From: Alphaproteobacteria bacterium
GTDB lineage: Bacteria > Pseudomonadota > Alphaproteobacteria > UBA8366
Direction of reading: 5' to 3'
NCBI GenBank assembly: GCA_021774335.1
Contig: JAJFJD010000009.1
Span: forward strand, 1 to 64,000
Length of the DNA stretch: 64,000 bases
The notes below the pieces were generated by a model. The model did not search any database. It saw only the letters and a list, made by a program, of their open reading frames with translations, and was not told the DNA's origin. Positions 16,833 to 26,120 of this stretch are shown piece after piece; the first letter of the stretch is position 1, and each line of letters opens with the position of its first letter. Made by a program: the position numbers and the translations under genes.

Positions 16833-17885
16833 ATGCCGACATTGCCTGCCGATCGATTGGAAAAGATTGCCGCCACGCTGCTACAGGGTGCGGGCGCCAG
16901 CGAGGAAGAGGCCACGATCACCGCCCGACACAGCATCGGAGCCAATCTGGCCGGCCATGATTCGCACGGGATTATCCAAATCCCGGTCTATATCGACCGG
17001 GTGAACAAGGAGCATATCGTTCCCGGCGCGCCCTTTGACATCATCCGCGAAAAGCCGACCACGACCGTGATCGACGGTAATTGGGGGTTCGGCTATGTGG
17101 TCTCAGAGCGGGCGATGCAGATCACCATCGACAAGGCCAAGAAGAACGGTGTCGCCGCGACCACCGTCTTCCGACAAAGCCATGTCGGCCGGGTCGCCGA
17201 TTATCCGCTCATGGCGGCGCAAGAAGGCCTGATCGGTATGATGACCGCCGATTCCGGCCGTTCCCCCAAATCGGTCGTGCCGTTCGGCGGGCGCGAACCC
17301 CGGCTCGGCACCAATCCGATCAGCATCGCCATGCCGTCGAATCTGGATGGCCCCTTCCATATCGATATGGCGACATCGGCGGCCGCGGCCGGCAAGCTCA
17401 AGGTCGCGCAGACCCGCGGCACCTCGATTCCCGAAGGCTGGGTGCTCGACAAGGACGGCAATCCGTCGACCGATCCCTTCGCGTTGAAAAAGGGCGGTTC
17501 GGTGCTGCCGCTCGGCGGCCCTGAGGGCCACAAGGGATACGGCCTATCCGCGATGGTCGAGGTATTCTCCGGCATCCTGACCGGGCTGGGCTTCGGGGTC
17601 GAACCCAGCGGGCGGCACAACGACGGCGTCTTCATGGCGGCGTTCCAGGTCGATGCCTTTAAGGACCTGGAAGAATTCAAACAGGAGGTCACCGAATTCG
17701 CCGCCTATCTGAAAGACACGCCGAGGGCCGCGGGTTTCGATGAAATCTTCTATCCCGGCGAGTTGGAGTATCTGCGGACCCAGAAAGGACTGGTCGAGGG
17801 CATCGCCGTCGAAGACGGGACATGGGAAAAGCTGGTCGCGTTGGCGAAGGAATACGGTGTCGCAGAGCAGCTCGAGATGAGCTAG
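16833..17885 (+). CDS. Malate/L-lactate/ureidoglycolate dehydrogenase family (Ldh2-type)
   Basis: A 350-residue NAD(P)-dependent oxidoreductase of the non-Rossmann YlbC/AllD family that reduces or oxidises 2-hydroxy/2-keto acids. Family marks are HDSHGIIQIPVY near residue 50, VIDGNWGFGYV, SHVGRVADYPLMAA, and the nucleotide site FGGREPRLGTNPISIAMP, then DMATSAAAAGK. ATG 16833 lies 9 nt after AAGGAG; the GTG at 16824 is a weaker choice. A small cupin gene follows on the same strand after 27 bp and is probably cotranscribed. The substrate cannot be fixed from sequence. Confidence 0.9.
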   Translation: MPTLPADRLEKIAATLLQGAGASEEEATITARHSIGANLAGHDSHGIIQIPVYIDRVNKEHIVPGAPFDIIREKPTTTVIDGNWGFGYVVSERAMQITIDKAKKNGVAATTVFRQSHVGRVADYPLMAAQEGLIGMMTADSGRSPKSVVPFGGREPRLGTNPISIAMPSNLDGPFHIDMATSAAAAGKLKVAQTRGTSIPEGWVLDKDGNPSTDPFALKKGGSVLPLGGPEGHKGYGLSAMVEVFSGILTGLGFGVEPSGRHNDGVFMAAFQVDAFKDLEEFKQEVTEFAAYLKDTPRAAGFDEIFYPGELEYLRTQKGLVEGIAVEDGTWEKLVALAKEYGVAEQLEMS

Positions 17886-17912
17886 CGCGGCACTGTAATA
17901 GGAGACATTGGT

Positions 17913-18248
17913 ATGGCGGAGAAAGAGAGCCGTTACGTCTTCCGCGCGAGTGCGGCGGCACTAACCGAGGCCAGCCCGACGCTTAAAATTAAGGAAGCAC
18001 ACATGCTCGACGGCATGGTGCTGCGGTATCAGGAGCGCAGCCCCGGCGGTCCGCCGGGTGACTCCTGGTGCGAAACCGGGCATAGCGCATATATCCTGTC
18101 CGGCCGGCTGCGGTATGAATTTCCTGATCATACGGTCGAGATCGGCCCGGGGGATATGGTCCATATCCCGGCAGGATACGATCATCGCCATCGGCCCAGC
18201 GCCATCGGCGACGAGCCGGTGCGGTATTTTATTACCGAGTTCGAGTGA
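17913..18248 (+). CDS. Small cupin-domain protein
   Basis: A 111-residue single beta-barrel. Motif 1 is degenerate (GDSWCETGHSAYILSGRLRY keeps one histidine); motif 2 reads GPGDMVHIPAGYDHRH with its PxG and histidines. Such orphan cupins bind a metal and a small acid or act as sensors. GGAG-type sequence (ATAGGAGACATT) precedes the ATG. It pairs with the upstream Ldh2-type dehydrogenase, suggesting a shared substrate, but nothing more specific can be said. Confidence 0.82.
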   Translation: MAEKESRYVFRASAAALTEASPTLKIKEAHMLDGMVLRYQERSPGGPPGDSWCETGHSAYILSGRLRYEFPDHTVEIGPGDMVHIPAGYDHRHRPSAIGDEPVRYFITEFE

Positions 18249-18335
18249 CTTGGGCCGGGCGGGGTCGCCTGGCGATACAATTGAAACAAAGTCGGGCCGA
18301 TTCTGACATCGGGCCGAAAAGTGGACCGTTTAAAA

Positions 18336-18366
18336 CCCGGCGCTATGGAAACTCCATGGCGCCGGG
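18336..18366. terminator. Strong inverted repeat, terminator-like on the minus strand
   Basis: A 14-bp stem with a 3-nt loop: outer arms CCCGGCGC (18336-18343) and GCGCCGGG (18359-18366), inner arms ATGGA and TCCAT. Read on the minus strand it is followed by TTTTAAAC, a short U-run. Both neighbouring genes are on the plus strand, so it would stop antisense transcription; on the plus strand no U-run follows. Confidence 0.5.
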
Positions 18367-18440
18367 ATCGTATCTGCCTCTTCCCAATGCTGCCGTGGCA
18401 TTCGTCCGAACAATGAATTTTGGGAACAGGAATTACCGCT

Positions 18441-19457
18441 ATGAAATCCGTCATTTTCGGCGCTACCGTGCTGATGGTGGTCTTGGCGAGCGCGGCGGAA
18501 GCGCGCAATCACCTGCGCATCGTCAGTTCGCCCGGGGACTTTGTCTACACATCGAAGGTCGCGGAGAGTTTCTCCCGCGAGTACCGTCAGCCGGCGCCGG
18601 TGATCCGGCGCACCGGATCGCGGACCACGATCCAGATGTTCTGCGCCGGCATCGGCGTCGACCACCCCGACATCGTCAGCCTGCCACGGCCCATGCAACA
18701 GGCGGAAGTCGATCAATGCCGGGGCAACGGCGTCAAGCGCATCACGCAGATCAAGGTCGGGTATGAAGCCGTCGTCCTGGCGCGCCAGCGCGGCGCCTTT
18801 CGCTTCGACGTGAACAAGGTGCATCTCTTCAAAGCCTTGGCCAAGGACGTCCCAATCCACGGCCGTATTGTTCCGAATCCCTATAAGAAATGGAGCGATA
18901 TCGACCCGTTCCTGCCGCCGATACCCATTCGGGTCATCGCGCCGCGGGCAGATACCGATATCCGCAAAGCGTTCATGAAACTGGTGATGGACGAGGCCTG
19001 CCGCACCCTGCCGGCGCTGACGGCTCTTGATCCGCAGCGCCGGGACAGAATCTGCACCACGTTCCGCAGCGACGGCGCGTTCCGGGCGGTGGCGCGGGGT
19101 TATCGCGATACGGTCCGAATGTTGGAACGTGATTCCTCGCGCATCGCGATCATGCCGTACTCGGTGTATGAGGAATGGGACGAGGTGCTGGCGGCCGTGC
19201 AGGTCGATAGTGTCGCCCCCAATCCATCGACGGTCGCGCGCAGCGAGTATCCGATCATTTGCCCGCGCTTCGTCTACGTAAAGACGCAGCATTACGACCG
19301 GGTGCCGGGACTCCTAGAATTCGTTGTGGAGTATACGAGCGATCGGGCCTGGGGACCGGACGGATATCTGATCGATGACGGCCTTATTCCCATGACTGAA
19401 CGGGACCGCCGGTGGCAACGCGCCAACGCGATCGGCTTCACGCCGATGCAGCGATAG
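18441..19457 (+). CDS. PstS-like periplasmic substrate-binding protein
   Basis: A 338-residue exported protein. The signal peptide runs MKSVIFGATVLMVVLASAAEA. Mature sequence LRIVSSPGDFVYTSKVAESF and TGSRTTIQMFCAGIGVDHPDI (phosphate-loop-like Ser-Arg-Thr) matches the PstS/PBP_like_2 fold that binds phosphate-type oxyanions, and a terminal TSDRAWGPDGYLIDDGLIPM is the usual C-terminal helix. No permease or ATPase genes are adjacent, so it may be an orphan binding protein or a regulator of phosphate sensing. ATG 18441 is preferred over a frame opening at 18420 because the signal starts there. Confidence 0.8.
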   Translation: MKSVIFGATVLMVVLASAAEARNHLRIVSSPGDFVYTSKVAESFSREYRQPAPVIRRTGSRTTIQMFCAGIGVDHPDIVSLPRPMQQAEVDQCRGNGVKRITQIKVGYEAVVLARQRGAFRFDVNKVHLFKALAKDVPIHGRIVPNPYKKWSDIDPFLPPIPIRVIAPRADTDIRKAFMKLVMDEACRTLPALTALDPQRRDRICTTFRSDGAFRAVARGYRDTVRMLERDSSRIAIMPYSVYEEWDEVLAAVQVDSVAPNPSTVARSEYPIICPRFVYVKTQHYDRVPGLLEFVVEYTSDRAWGPDGYLIDDGLIPMTERDRRWQRANAIGFTPMQR

Positions 19458-19501
19458 GGCTTGGCGGTCGCCCGCAACTTGAAAGGCGACTTCCTTCCGA
19501 T

Positions 19502-20275
19502 TTACCGGCCCTTGCGCTTGATGAAGTCGGGGAAGGCGTCCTCGGCCTTGGCGCCGGGCAGCACGTGCTTGGCGTAATCCTTCTCCATGGTCCATTGGTC
19601 GATCAGGCTACGGCCCTTCTGCTGCAGCATCAGCGATTTGATGCCCATGATCGATTTGCGGTCGTTCGCGGCGATCTGTTTGGCCAATTCCATGGTCTTG
19701 TCGCGCAGCTCGGCGCTCGGCACCAGGTGGTTCAGCAGGCCGATACGGTAGGCTTCCTCGGCCTTCTCGATGCGGGCGCTGAACAGCAGTTCCTTGGCCA
19801 TCGGCCAGCCGACCTGGTTCGGCAGGGTCCAGGTGCTGTTGATCCGGCCGTAGGCCGCGGCAAGGAAGCGGAACTGAGTCCGTTCGCAACCGATGCGCAT
19901 ATCGACTGACGACGCTAGAACCGCGCCGCCGCCATAGGCGAGACCGTTCATCATGCCGATGGTCGGCTTCAGGCAGGCGCTGACCTCGTAGCCGCTGAGC
20001 GCGCGTACCGTGGCGCTGCGGTCGAGCTTGCCTTCCTTTTCCAGATCGTCGTTCGCGCGCTGTTCGTGGATGTCGCCGCCGGCGGTAAAGGCGCGGTCGC
20101 CGGACCCGGTGATGACGATACAGCTGACCTCGTCGTCCTCTTCCGCGCGCAGCACGGCTTTCTGCAGCTCGGCATTGAGCTTGTTGTTCATGGCGTTGAG
20201 GACTTCCGGACGGTTCAGCGTTACGACCGCGACACCGTCTTCTTTGTCCACCAGGATATGTTCATAGTCGCTCAT
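19502..20275 (-). CDS. Enoyl-CoA hydratase/isomerase family protein
   Basis: A 257-residue crotonase. It shows VAVVTLNRPEVLNAMN, the oxyanion loop ITGSGDRAFTAGGDIHE and GMMNGLAYGGGAVLASSVDM. In this copy the position of the first catalytic glutamate (normally near the second glycine-rich loop) reads as AYGRINSTW, so hydratase activity is not assured; some paralogues are isomerases or dehalogenase-like. It closes a minus-strand group with the MBL hydrolase and the acyl-CoA carboxyltransferase upstream. AGGAAG precedes the ATG. Confidence 0.88.
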   Translation of the reverse strand: MSDYEHILVDKEDGVAVVTLNRPEVLNAMNNKLNAELQKAVLRAEEDDEVSCIVITGSGDRAFTAGGDIHEQRANDDLEKEGKLDRSATVRALSGYEVSACLKPTIGMMNGLAYGGGAVLASSVDMRIGCERTQFRFLAAAYGRINSTWTLPNQVGWPMAKELLFSARIEKAEEAYRIGLLNHLVPSAELRDKTMELAKQIAANDRKSIMGIKSLMLQQKGRSLIDQWTMEKDYAKHVLPGAKAEDAFPDFIKRKGR

Positions 20276-20383
20276 CGGGGGCGCTTCCTTTCGTAAAGAT
20301 CAGATGGCCCGGCAGGTGCGGGCGCTTTTCCCGATCATACCGTATGCGGGCGCCGGAGCGCGATTCGGGTGGAGTGGGGCAGG

Positions 20384-21250
20384 TCAGACCTCGAAGCGAT
20401 AGGCCTTGCCGTCGCGGCGGATATGCCCGGCCGTCGGGGTCGCGAAATGCGTGCCGATGACGAGCACGGGCGTGTCGGCATAGCGATCCAGCAGCTTTTC
20501 CCGTGTCGCTCGCGCCGCCGTCGAATCCGTGTCGGCGCTGCTGACCCAATCCGGCCGCGCCATCTGACAGGGGTGGTGCATGACGTCGCCGGTGATCAGT
20601 GCTTCCTCGTCCTTCGACGAGATGCGGACGCTGACATGGCCCGGGGTGTGGCCCGGCGTCGGTTCCAGGCGAACTTCGTCGCAGATTTCCGCGTCCGACG
20701 CGACGAAATCGACCAGGCCCGCATCGAAGACCGGTTTGACCGAATCCGAAAAGCAGTCGTCGCCGCGCCGGTTGGGGCTGCTATGGGTGTGCCAATGATC
20801 CCATTCGGCTTGGCCGATCAGATAGCGCGCATTGGGGAAAGTCGGCACCCACTTGCCCCCTACCATCATGGTGTTCCAGCCCACGTGATCCACATGCAAA
20901 TGCGTGCACAGGACCGTATCGATGGACTCGCGCGGGTAGCCGGCGGCGGCGATGTCGTCGAGGAAGGGGCCCGTGCGCATGTTCCAGCCGGGGATGGCGC
21001 GTTGCTTGTCGTTGCCGAGGCAGGTGTCGACCATGATGCGCCGCGTGCCGGTATCCACGATCAGGGCATGGATGCTCATGATCAACCGTCCGTCCGGGTC
21101 CATGAAATGCGGCGCCAGCCAGTCGATATCGACGACATTCTCGCGCGTCGCGTCGGGCAGGATGAACTTGGTGCCGCCGGTCACCTGTATCTCGATGACC
21201 CGGGTGACTTTGACGTCGCCGATCTGCCACGGCTCCATGATTCGCTTCAT
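20384..21250 (-). CDS. MBL-fold metallo-hydrolase
   Basis: A 288-residue enzyme with the complete zinc-binding signature THLHVDHVGW (HxHxDH), a later PGHTPGHVSV with the third-site histidine, ALITGDVMHHP with the bridging aspartate, and IGTHFATPTAG near the end. The opening MKRIMEPWQIGDVKVTRV with VDTCLGNDK places it in the AHL-lactonase/methyl-parathion-hydrolase-like branch. Context between a carboxyltransferase and a crotonase suggests a thioester, lactone or ester substrate in a catabolic pathway. An in-frame ATG five codons later is an alternative start. Confidence 0.88.
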   Translation of the reverse strand: MKRIMEPWQIGDVKVTRVIEIQVTGGTKFILPDATRENVVDIDWLAPHFMDPDGRLIMSIHALIVDTGTRRIMVDTCLGNDKQRAIPGWNMRTGPFLDDIAAAGYPRESIDTVLCTHLHVDHVGWNTMMVGGKWVPTFPNARYLIGQAEWDHWHTHSSPNRRGDDCFSDSVKPVFDAGLVDFVASDAEICDEVRLEPTPGHTPGHVSVRISSKDEEALITGDVMHHPCQMARPDWVSSADTDSTAARATREKLLDRYADTPVLVIGTHFATPTAGHIRRDGKAYRFEV

Positions 21251-21274
21251 CGGGCGGTTTTCCTCTTGCAGGTC

Positions 21275-22822
21275 TCAGGCGCGGTAGGGGAACGACGTCG
21301 GGCCGAGTAGGTCGGGCAACAGCGGCTGCGTCCATTCGATCCAGCGGCACAGCAGAGGCCGTGTCTCGCGCGGGTCGATCAGGTCATGCATCGAGAAAGA
21401 TTCGGCGCGCGCGGCGGGCGATTGCTTGCGCGCCAGCATCTCTTCCAGTTCCAATCGCCGGGCATCCGGGTCGGGGGCGGCGGCAATTTCGCGGCCATAG
21501 GCAACGGCGACGCCACCTTCGACTGGCAACGCGCCCATTTCCGCCGAGGGCCAGGCCAGGACATAGGCATCGGGGCCGTAATGCGCTGCCTGTGCCACAC
21601 CGAATGATTTTCGCACCACCACGGAAGCCCAGGGCACCGAGCAATCAGCGACGGCGAGCACAGCGGCGGTGCCGTAGCGGATCGTGCCCATGCGTTCGGA
21701 CTCGCTGCCGATCATAAAGCCTGGTTCGTCGACGAAACTGACGATGGGCAGGTGAAAGGTCTCGCAGATCTCCACGAAGCGGCGCACCTTCATCGCGCCG
21801 TTCGCGCTCATCGCGCCCGCGTAGTAACGGCAGTCGTTGCCGATCACGCCGACGGGCTGACCGTTCAGCCGCGCGAAGGCGGTGATTTGGCCGCGGCCGA
21901 ACCCACGGGTCATCTCGAAGTAGCTGTCGCTGTCGACCACATGGGCGATGGTCTTGCGCATGTCGAAAATCTTGCGCCGGTCGCGCGGCACGATGCCCGC
22001 CAGTTCTTCGTCCTGCCGATTCGGATCGTCGTCGGTCTCGGCAACCGGCGGGAGTTCCCAGACGTTGGGCGGCAGATAGCTCAGGAACTGGCGGATTTGG
22101 TCGAAGGCATCCGCGTCGTCCTTGGCGATATTGTCGGAAACACTATTCCGGCCGTGGACTTGCGCGCCGCCGAGCTCCTCCTTCGTGACCTTCTCCCGCA
22201 ACGCGCGTTCCACGACTGCCGGGCCTGCGATGAGGATCTGCGCCGTTTCCTTGGTCATGACGGAGAAATGCGATGCGACGAAGCGTGACGCCGGCAAACC
22301 GGCGACCGGGCCGAGTGCCGCGGTCACGACAGGCACGCTGGCGAGCGCACGGGCGACGGAGCGGAATCTTGGCGGGGAGTAAGGTGGCGTGCCGACGGTC
22401 TTGGAGCCGGTTCCGGCGACACTGCCGCCCCCGCCCTCATGGATGCGAATCAGCGGCACCTTGTACTGACAAGCCAGTTCTTCCGTATAAATGCTCTTGC
22501 GTAATCCGGCTTCGTTGGGGGAGCCGCCGCGCAGCGTGAAATCCTCGCCGCCGATGATGCAACGCCGTCCATCGACTTGGCCGAAACCGAGAACGAAATT
22601 CGCGGGTGAGAAGGAGTCGAGCGTGCCGTCCTCGTTCCGTTCGGCGGCCCCGGACGCACCGCCCAACTCGTCGAAACTAACGGCATCCAGCAGCCCGTCG
22701 ATTCGTTCGCGGACCGTCTGGCGGCCTTGCGCATGCTGCCGGGCCACGCCGTCCTCGCCGCCCAACTCCTTGGCGAGGGCGCGCTTGTTCTCGATATCCG
22801 CAATTTCCTTGTCCCAACTCAT
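21275..22822 (-). CDS. Acyl-CoA carboxylase, carboxyltransferase (beta) subunit
   Basis: A 515-residue subunit of a biotin-dependent propionyl/methylcrotonyl-type carboxylase, transferring CO2 from biotin to an acyl-CoA. It has two crotonase-like halves: N-terminal VRERIDGLLD, GGSPNEAGLRKS and GGGGSVAGTGSKTVGTPPYS; C-terminal FGRGQITAFARLNGQPVGVI and SFVDEPGFMIGSESERMGT. ATG 22822 follows AAGGA; the frame opens earlier at 22864. No biotin carboxylase or biotin carrier gene is in the window, so the partner is elsewhere. First gene of the group with the MBL hydrolase and crotonase. Confidence 0.9.
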   Translation of the reverse strand: MSWDKEIADIENKRALAKELGGEDGVARQHAQGRQTVRERIDGLLDAVSFDELGGASGAAERNEDGTLDSFSPANFVLGFGQVDGRRCIIGGEDFTLRGGSPNEAGLRKSIYTEELACQYKVPLIRIHEGGGGSVAGTGSKTVGTPPYSPPRFRSVARALASVPVVTAALGPVAGLPASRFVASHFSVMTKETAQILIAGPAVVERALREKVTKEELGGAQVHGRNSVSDNIAKDDADAFDQIRQFLSYLPPNVWELPPVAETDDDPNRQDEELAGIVPRDRRKIFDMRKTIAHVVDSDSYFEMTRGFGRGQITAFARLNGQPVGVIGNDCRYYAGAMSANGAMKVRRFVEICETFHLPIVSFVDEPGFMIGSESERMGTIRYGTAAVLAVADCSVPWASVVVRKSFGVAQAAHYGPDAYVLAWPSAEMGALPVEGGVAVAYGREIAAAPDPDARRLELEEMLARKQSPAARAESFSMHDLIDPRETRPLLCRWIEWTQPLLPDLLGPTSFPYRA

Positions 22823-23026
22823 GCGCAGTTCCTTAGGTCGAAAAATGACGATTCCAAATGGCAATCCGAGGTCGCCGCCCTAGTTATTGTGACCAGGGGG
22901 ATTATCACCGCCACGGCGACTTTCCGATTGCCCATTTTGCACGATACCCGTTCCGTCAATTACACGGGCGAACCGTTGCGAGCGCAAGTTTGTCAGTAGT
23001 CATGGCGCTGCCGTCGAGCCGATAGT

Positions 23027-23054
23027 TTGTGACTGGCGCTACTGCTGCTATAGA
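23027..23054 (+). promoter_or_regulatory. Candidate sigma-70 promoter of the selenium operon
   Basis: TTGTGA (23027-23032), 16-nt spacer, TATAGA (23049-23054). It lies about 50 bp before the binding-protein ATG at 23105 and is followed by a GGGAGAG ribosome site. It is the best match in the 282-bp divergent spacer after 22822. Confidence 0.45.
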
Positions 23055-23104
23055 GTCCCCCAACGTGAATTGCGAACGACAATCGACGAGGGAGAGTACC
23101 AACG

Positions 23105-23962
23105 ATGCTAAAACGACTTTTCGCCATGTTGATCCTGGTTTTCGGATGTGGATCGGCTGTTGCCGGCGAGACATTCGTGTTTACCGCTATTCCCGATCAA
23201 GACGAAAGCCGCTTGCAAGAGCGCTTTGGGAAAATCGCGGGCTATTTGTCCAAGGAACTGAATACGACGGTCAAATACGTCCCGGTAAAAAGCTATGCGG
23301 CGGCGGTGACGGCCTTTAAGAACAATCAGGTGCAACTTGCCTGGTTCGGCGGCCTGTCCGGCGTGCGCGCGCGCGCTTCGGTGTCCGGATCGGAAGCGAT
23401 TGCGCAAGGCTACGAGGACCAGTTCTTCGAGACCTATTTCATCGCGAACGAAAAGGCCGGCCTCGCGTCCACTAAAGAGTTCCCGAAGGCTATCGCCGGT
23501 AAGACCTTCACCTTCGGCTCCAAGGGGTCCACGTCGGGCCGGTTGATGCCGGAATTCCACATTCGCCGTAATCTCGGGAAAGCGCCGGACAAGGTGTTCG
23601 AACGGGTCGGCTTCAGCGGCGACCATTCGCGCACGATCGCGTTGGTGCAGTCCGGCGCGTATCAGGTCGGCGCGGTAAACTTCAAGGTCTGGGAAAAGGA
23701 ACTGAAGGCCGGCAAGATCGATCCCAAGAAAGTATCGATCATTTGGAAAACGCCGCACTATCCCGACTATCAGTGGAGCATCCGCGGCGACGTGGACAAA
23801 AAATACGGCGCGGACTTCAAGAAAAAGGTGACGGCGGCGTTGCTGAATATGAAGGACCCGGATCTCCTACAGTCCTTTCCGCGCAGCAAGTTCATTCCGG
23901 CGACCAACGACGACTACAAGATGATCGTGGATACTGGAAAGGAAATCGGTCTGATCGACTGA
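23105..23962 (+). CDS. Periplasmic binding protein of a putative selenate/selenite ABC importer (PhnD family)
   Basis: A 285-residue exported protein. The signal MLKRLFAMLILVFGCGSAVAG is followed by the typical PhnD-family opening FTAIPDQDESRLQERFGK and YLSKELNTTVKYVPVKSY, a binding-site loop AWFGGLSGVRARA, and FGSKGSTSGRLMPE. The family resembles phosphonate-binding PhnD, but the group coupled to selD is predicted to carry a selenium oxyanion. Here the TGA stop overlaps the ATPase ATG (TGATG), and the whole importer leads into SelD, which supports the selenium reading. Substrate inferred from context, not proven. Confidence 0.8.
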   Translation: MLKRLFAMLILVFGCGSAVAGETFVFTAIPDQDESRLQERFGKIAGYLSKELNTTVKYVPVKSYAAAVTAFKNNQVQLAWFGGLSGVRARASVSGSEAIAQGYEDQFFETYFIANEKAGLASTKEFPKAIAGKTFTFGSKGSTSGRLMPEFHIRRNLGKAPDKVFERVGFSGDHSRTIALVQSGAYQVGAVNFKVWEKELKAGKIDPKKVSIIWKTPHYPDYQWSIRGDVDKKYGADFKKKVTAALLNMKDPDLLQSFPRSKFIPATNDDYKMIVDTGKEIGLID

Positions 23963-24618
23963 TGGCTCTTGTCGACCTCAATCTCGCGACCGCGGGCTAT
24001 AACGGCGCGACCGTCCTGCATGACGTGTCATTGTCGATCGAGCGGGGTGAGAAGGTTGCATTGGTCGGCCGAAGCGGGGCGGGAAAATCCACCCTGCTTC
24101 GGCTGATCTTCGAGCGCGTCGACGGAGAGGCTGCCATGGTTCCGCAGGAACATGGCCTCGTTCGCGCGCTCACCGTGTTCCACAACATCTATATGGGCCA
24201 GCTCAACCGCCACAGCACCTGGCGCAACGTGGTCAATCTGGTGCGGCCGATGCAACAGGAAGTCGCGAATGTCCGTGGCGTCGTGGAGAGTCTCGGCCTG
24301 GAGGACGATCTATTTTCTGCCGTCGGGGCGTTGTCTGGCGGTCAGCAGCAACGGACGGCGGTCGGCAGGGCCCTGTATCAGCAGTGCGATATCCTGCTCG
24401 GTGACGAACCCGTGTCAGCGGTCGATGAATATCAGTCCAGGTCAATCCTGAAGAACATTGCCGAGTCCAAGAATACTGTGATTCTGGCAATGCACGATAT
24501 CGATCTGGCGCTCACCTTTTCCGATCGCCTCATCGGGTTGGATGCCGGCCGGATCATCATGGACGAGCCGACGGCGGGCATGAAGGCGTCCGACCTCGAT
24601 CATCTCTATCAAGGCTGA
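23962..24618 (+). CDS. ABC importer ATPase, selenium module
   Basis: A 218-residue ABC ATPase. Walker A GRSGAGKST, signature LSGGQQQR, Walker B DILLGDEP and the H-loop MHD are all present. The Q-loop region (MVPQEHGLVRALTVFHNIYMG) resembles PhnC. The start is the ATG overlapping the binding-protein stop. It follows PhnC-like importers in size and sequence rather than exporters. It is 5 bp ahead of the permease gene; energises uptake across the inner membrane. Confidence 0.88.
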   Translation: MALVDLNLATAGYNGATVLHDVSLSIERGEKVALVGRSGAGKSTLLRLIFERVDGEAAMVPQEHGLVRALTVFHNIYMGQLNRHSTWRNVVNLVRPMQQEVANVRGVVESLGLEDDLFSAVGALSGGQQQRTAVGRALYQQCDILLGDEPVSAVDEYQSRSILKNIAESKNTVILAMHDIDLALTFSDRLIGLDAGRIIMDEPTAGMKASDLDHLYQG

Positions 24619-24623
24619 GCGGC

Positions 24624-26120
24624 ATGCAGGCGGTTTGGCGCTATTCCCCGTCCGTCCGGACCAGCCTGATATTTCTCGGTATCGCGCTTCTATGCCTGAT
24701 CTTCGCGGACATCTCGATCTCGACGGTGAACCCCTGGACCGAGATGGGCCGGCTGCTGCTCGGCATCGTGACGCCGGATTTCCTGGCCACGGACAGCCTG
24801 CTCAACGCGGTGCTGCAGACCATCGCCTTTGCGATCCTCGGTGTGGTCGTCGGAAATATCGCGGGATTTTTCCTGGCGCTGGTGTTTCATCTTCGCGCCG
24901 TGCGGGTCGGTTGCGCCTTCGTGCGCGCGATCCACGAGTTGTTCTGGGCGCTGATCTTCCTGCAGATCTTCGGGTTGTCGCCGATCACCGGAATCCTGGC
25001 CATCGGCATCCCCTATGCGGGGATCATCGCGAAGGTATATGCCGAGATCATGGAGGAGGCGGACACGACGCCGCTAAAATCGGTGCCGCCGGGCAGCACG
25101 GCCGCCTCCGTTTTCATTTTCGTGCGGCTGCCGGATGTCTGGGCGCATTTCAAGACCTACTCGCTTTACCGGCTCGAATGCGGTTTGCGGTCGAGCGCGA
25201 TCCTCGGTTTCGTCGGCCTGCCGACACTTGGTTATTATCTGGAGACGGCGTTCCGGCAGGGCCAGTATTCCGAAGTCTCCGCGCTGCTGATCCTCTTCTA
25301 CATCGTGATCGCAACCATGCGGGTGTGGATGCATCGCAACCTGTTGCCGCTGTATGTGTTGGCGGCGATCCTGCTGTTGCCCTGGGGCGCCAGTGAAATC
25401 TATGCCGACAATATCGTCCGGTTCTTTACCCAAGACATCGTTCCGCAGCCGCTCCGCGAGGGCGTATTCGATGCCACTGCGCTGGCCGGGTTCTGGGATT
25501 GGCTGTCCGTGCTGTTCGTCGAACAGGCGCTGCCCGGCGCGATCGATACGCTGCAACTGACGATGATCGCGCTGGTCGCGACCGGCGTCCTGGCGCTGAT
25601 CTTCTTTCCGCTGCTGTCACCGTTGTTCTTCGGCCGTGGCGGCAGACTAGGCGGGCATGTGTTCCTGGTCATCGTTCGGTCCACGCCGGAATACATCTTG
25701 GCCTATGTCTGCCTGCAGCTCTGGGGTCCGTCGATGCTGCCCGCGATCATCGCGCTATCGCTGCATAATGGTGCGATCATCGCGCACCTGATCGGCCGCT
25801 ATACGGAACATATGAAAGTCCGGGTCGATGCGCCGCGCGGGCTCAATCTCTACTTCTATGAATCGGTGCCGCGCGTCTACGGACAGCTTCTGGCGTTTCT
25901 GTTCTATCGCTGGGAAGTGATTTTACGCGAGACCGCGATTCTGGGCATGTTGGGCATCGCAACGCTTGGCTTCTATGTCGACAGTGCCTTTGCGGATATC
26001 CGGCTCGACCGCGCGTTGGTGCTGATTTTGTTTACGGCCGGCCTGAATATCTGCGTCGATGCGTTGTCGCGCCATATTCGTGCTCGGCTGCGTCTTAAGA
26101 CCACCATCGAACATGGGTGA
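24624..26120 (+). CDS. Double-length ABC importer permease (two fused PhnE-like domains)
   Basis: A 498-residue membrane protein in which two BPD-type permease domains of about 250 residues are joined. Half one has LLNAVLQTIAFAILGVVVGN, an EAA-like cytosolic loop (GIPYAGIIAKVYAEIMEEAD) and GLRSSAILGFVGLPTLGYYL. Half two repeats the pattern with LPGAIDTLQLTMIALVATGV, a loop at SLHNGAIIAHLIGRYTEH, and RETAILGMLGIATLGFYVDS. One chain therefore provides the whole channel. Its stop is overlapped by the GTG of the selD fusion (GTGA), implying translational coupling. Confidence 0.88.
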   Translation: MQAVWRYSPSVRTSLIFLGIALLCLIFADISISTVNPWTEMGRLLLGIVTPDFLATDSLLNAVLQTIAFAILGVVVGNIAGFFLALVFHLRAVRVGCAFVRAIHELFWALIFLQIFGLSPITGILAIGIPYAGIIAKVYAEIMEEADTTPLKSVPPGSTAASVFIFVRLPDVWAHFKTYSLYRLECGLRSSAILGFVGLPTLGYYLETAFRQGQYSEVSALLILFYIVIATMRVWMHRNLLPLYVLAAILLLPWGASEIYADNIVRFFTQDIVPQPLREGVFDATALAGFWDWLSVLFVEQALPGAIDTLQLTMIALVATGVLALIFFPLLSPLFFGRGGRLGGHVFLVIVRSTPEYILAYVCLQLWGPSMLPAIIALSLHNGAIIAHLIGRYTEHMKVRVDAPRGLNLYFYESVPRVYGQLLAFLFYRWEVILRETAILGMLGIATLGFYVDSAFADIRLDRALVLILFTAGLNICVDALSRHIRARLRLKTTIEHG

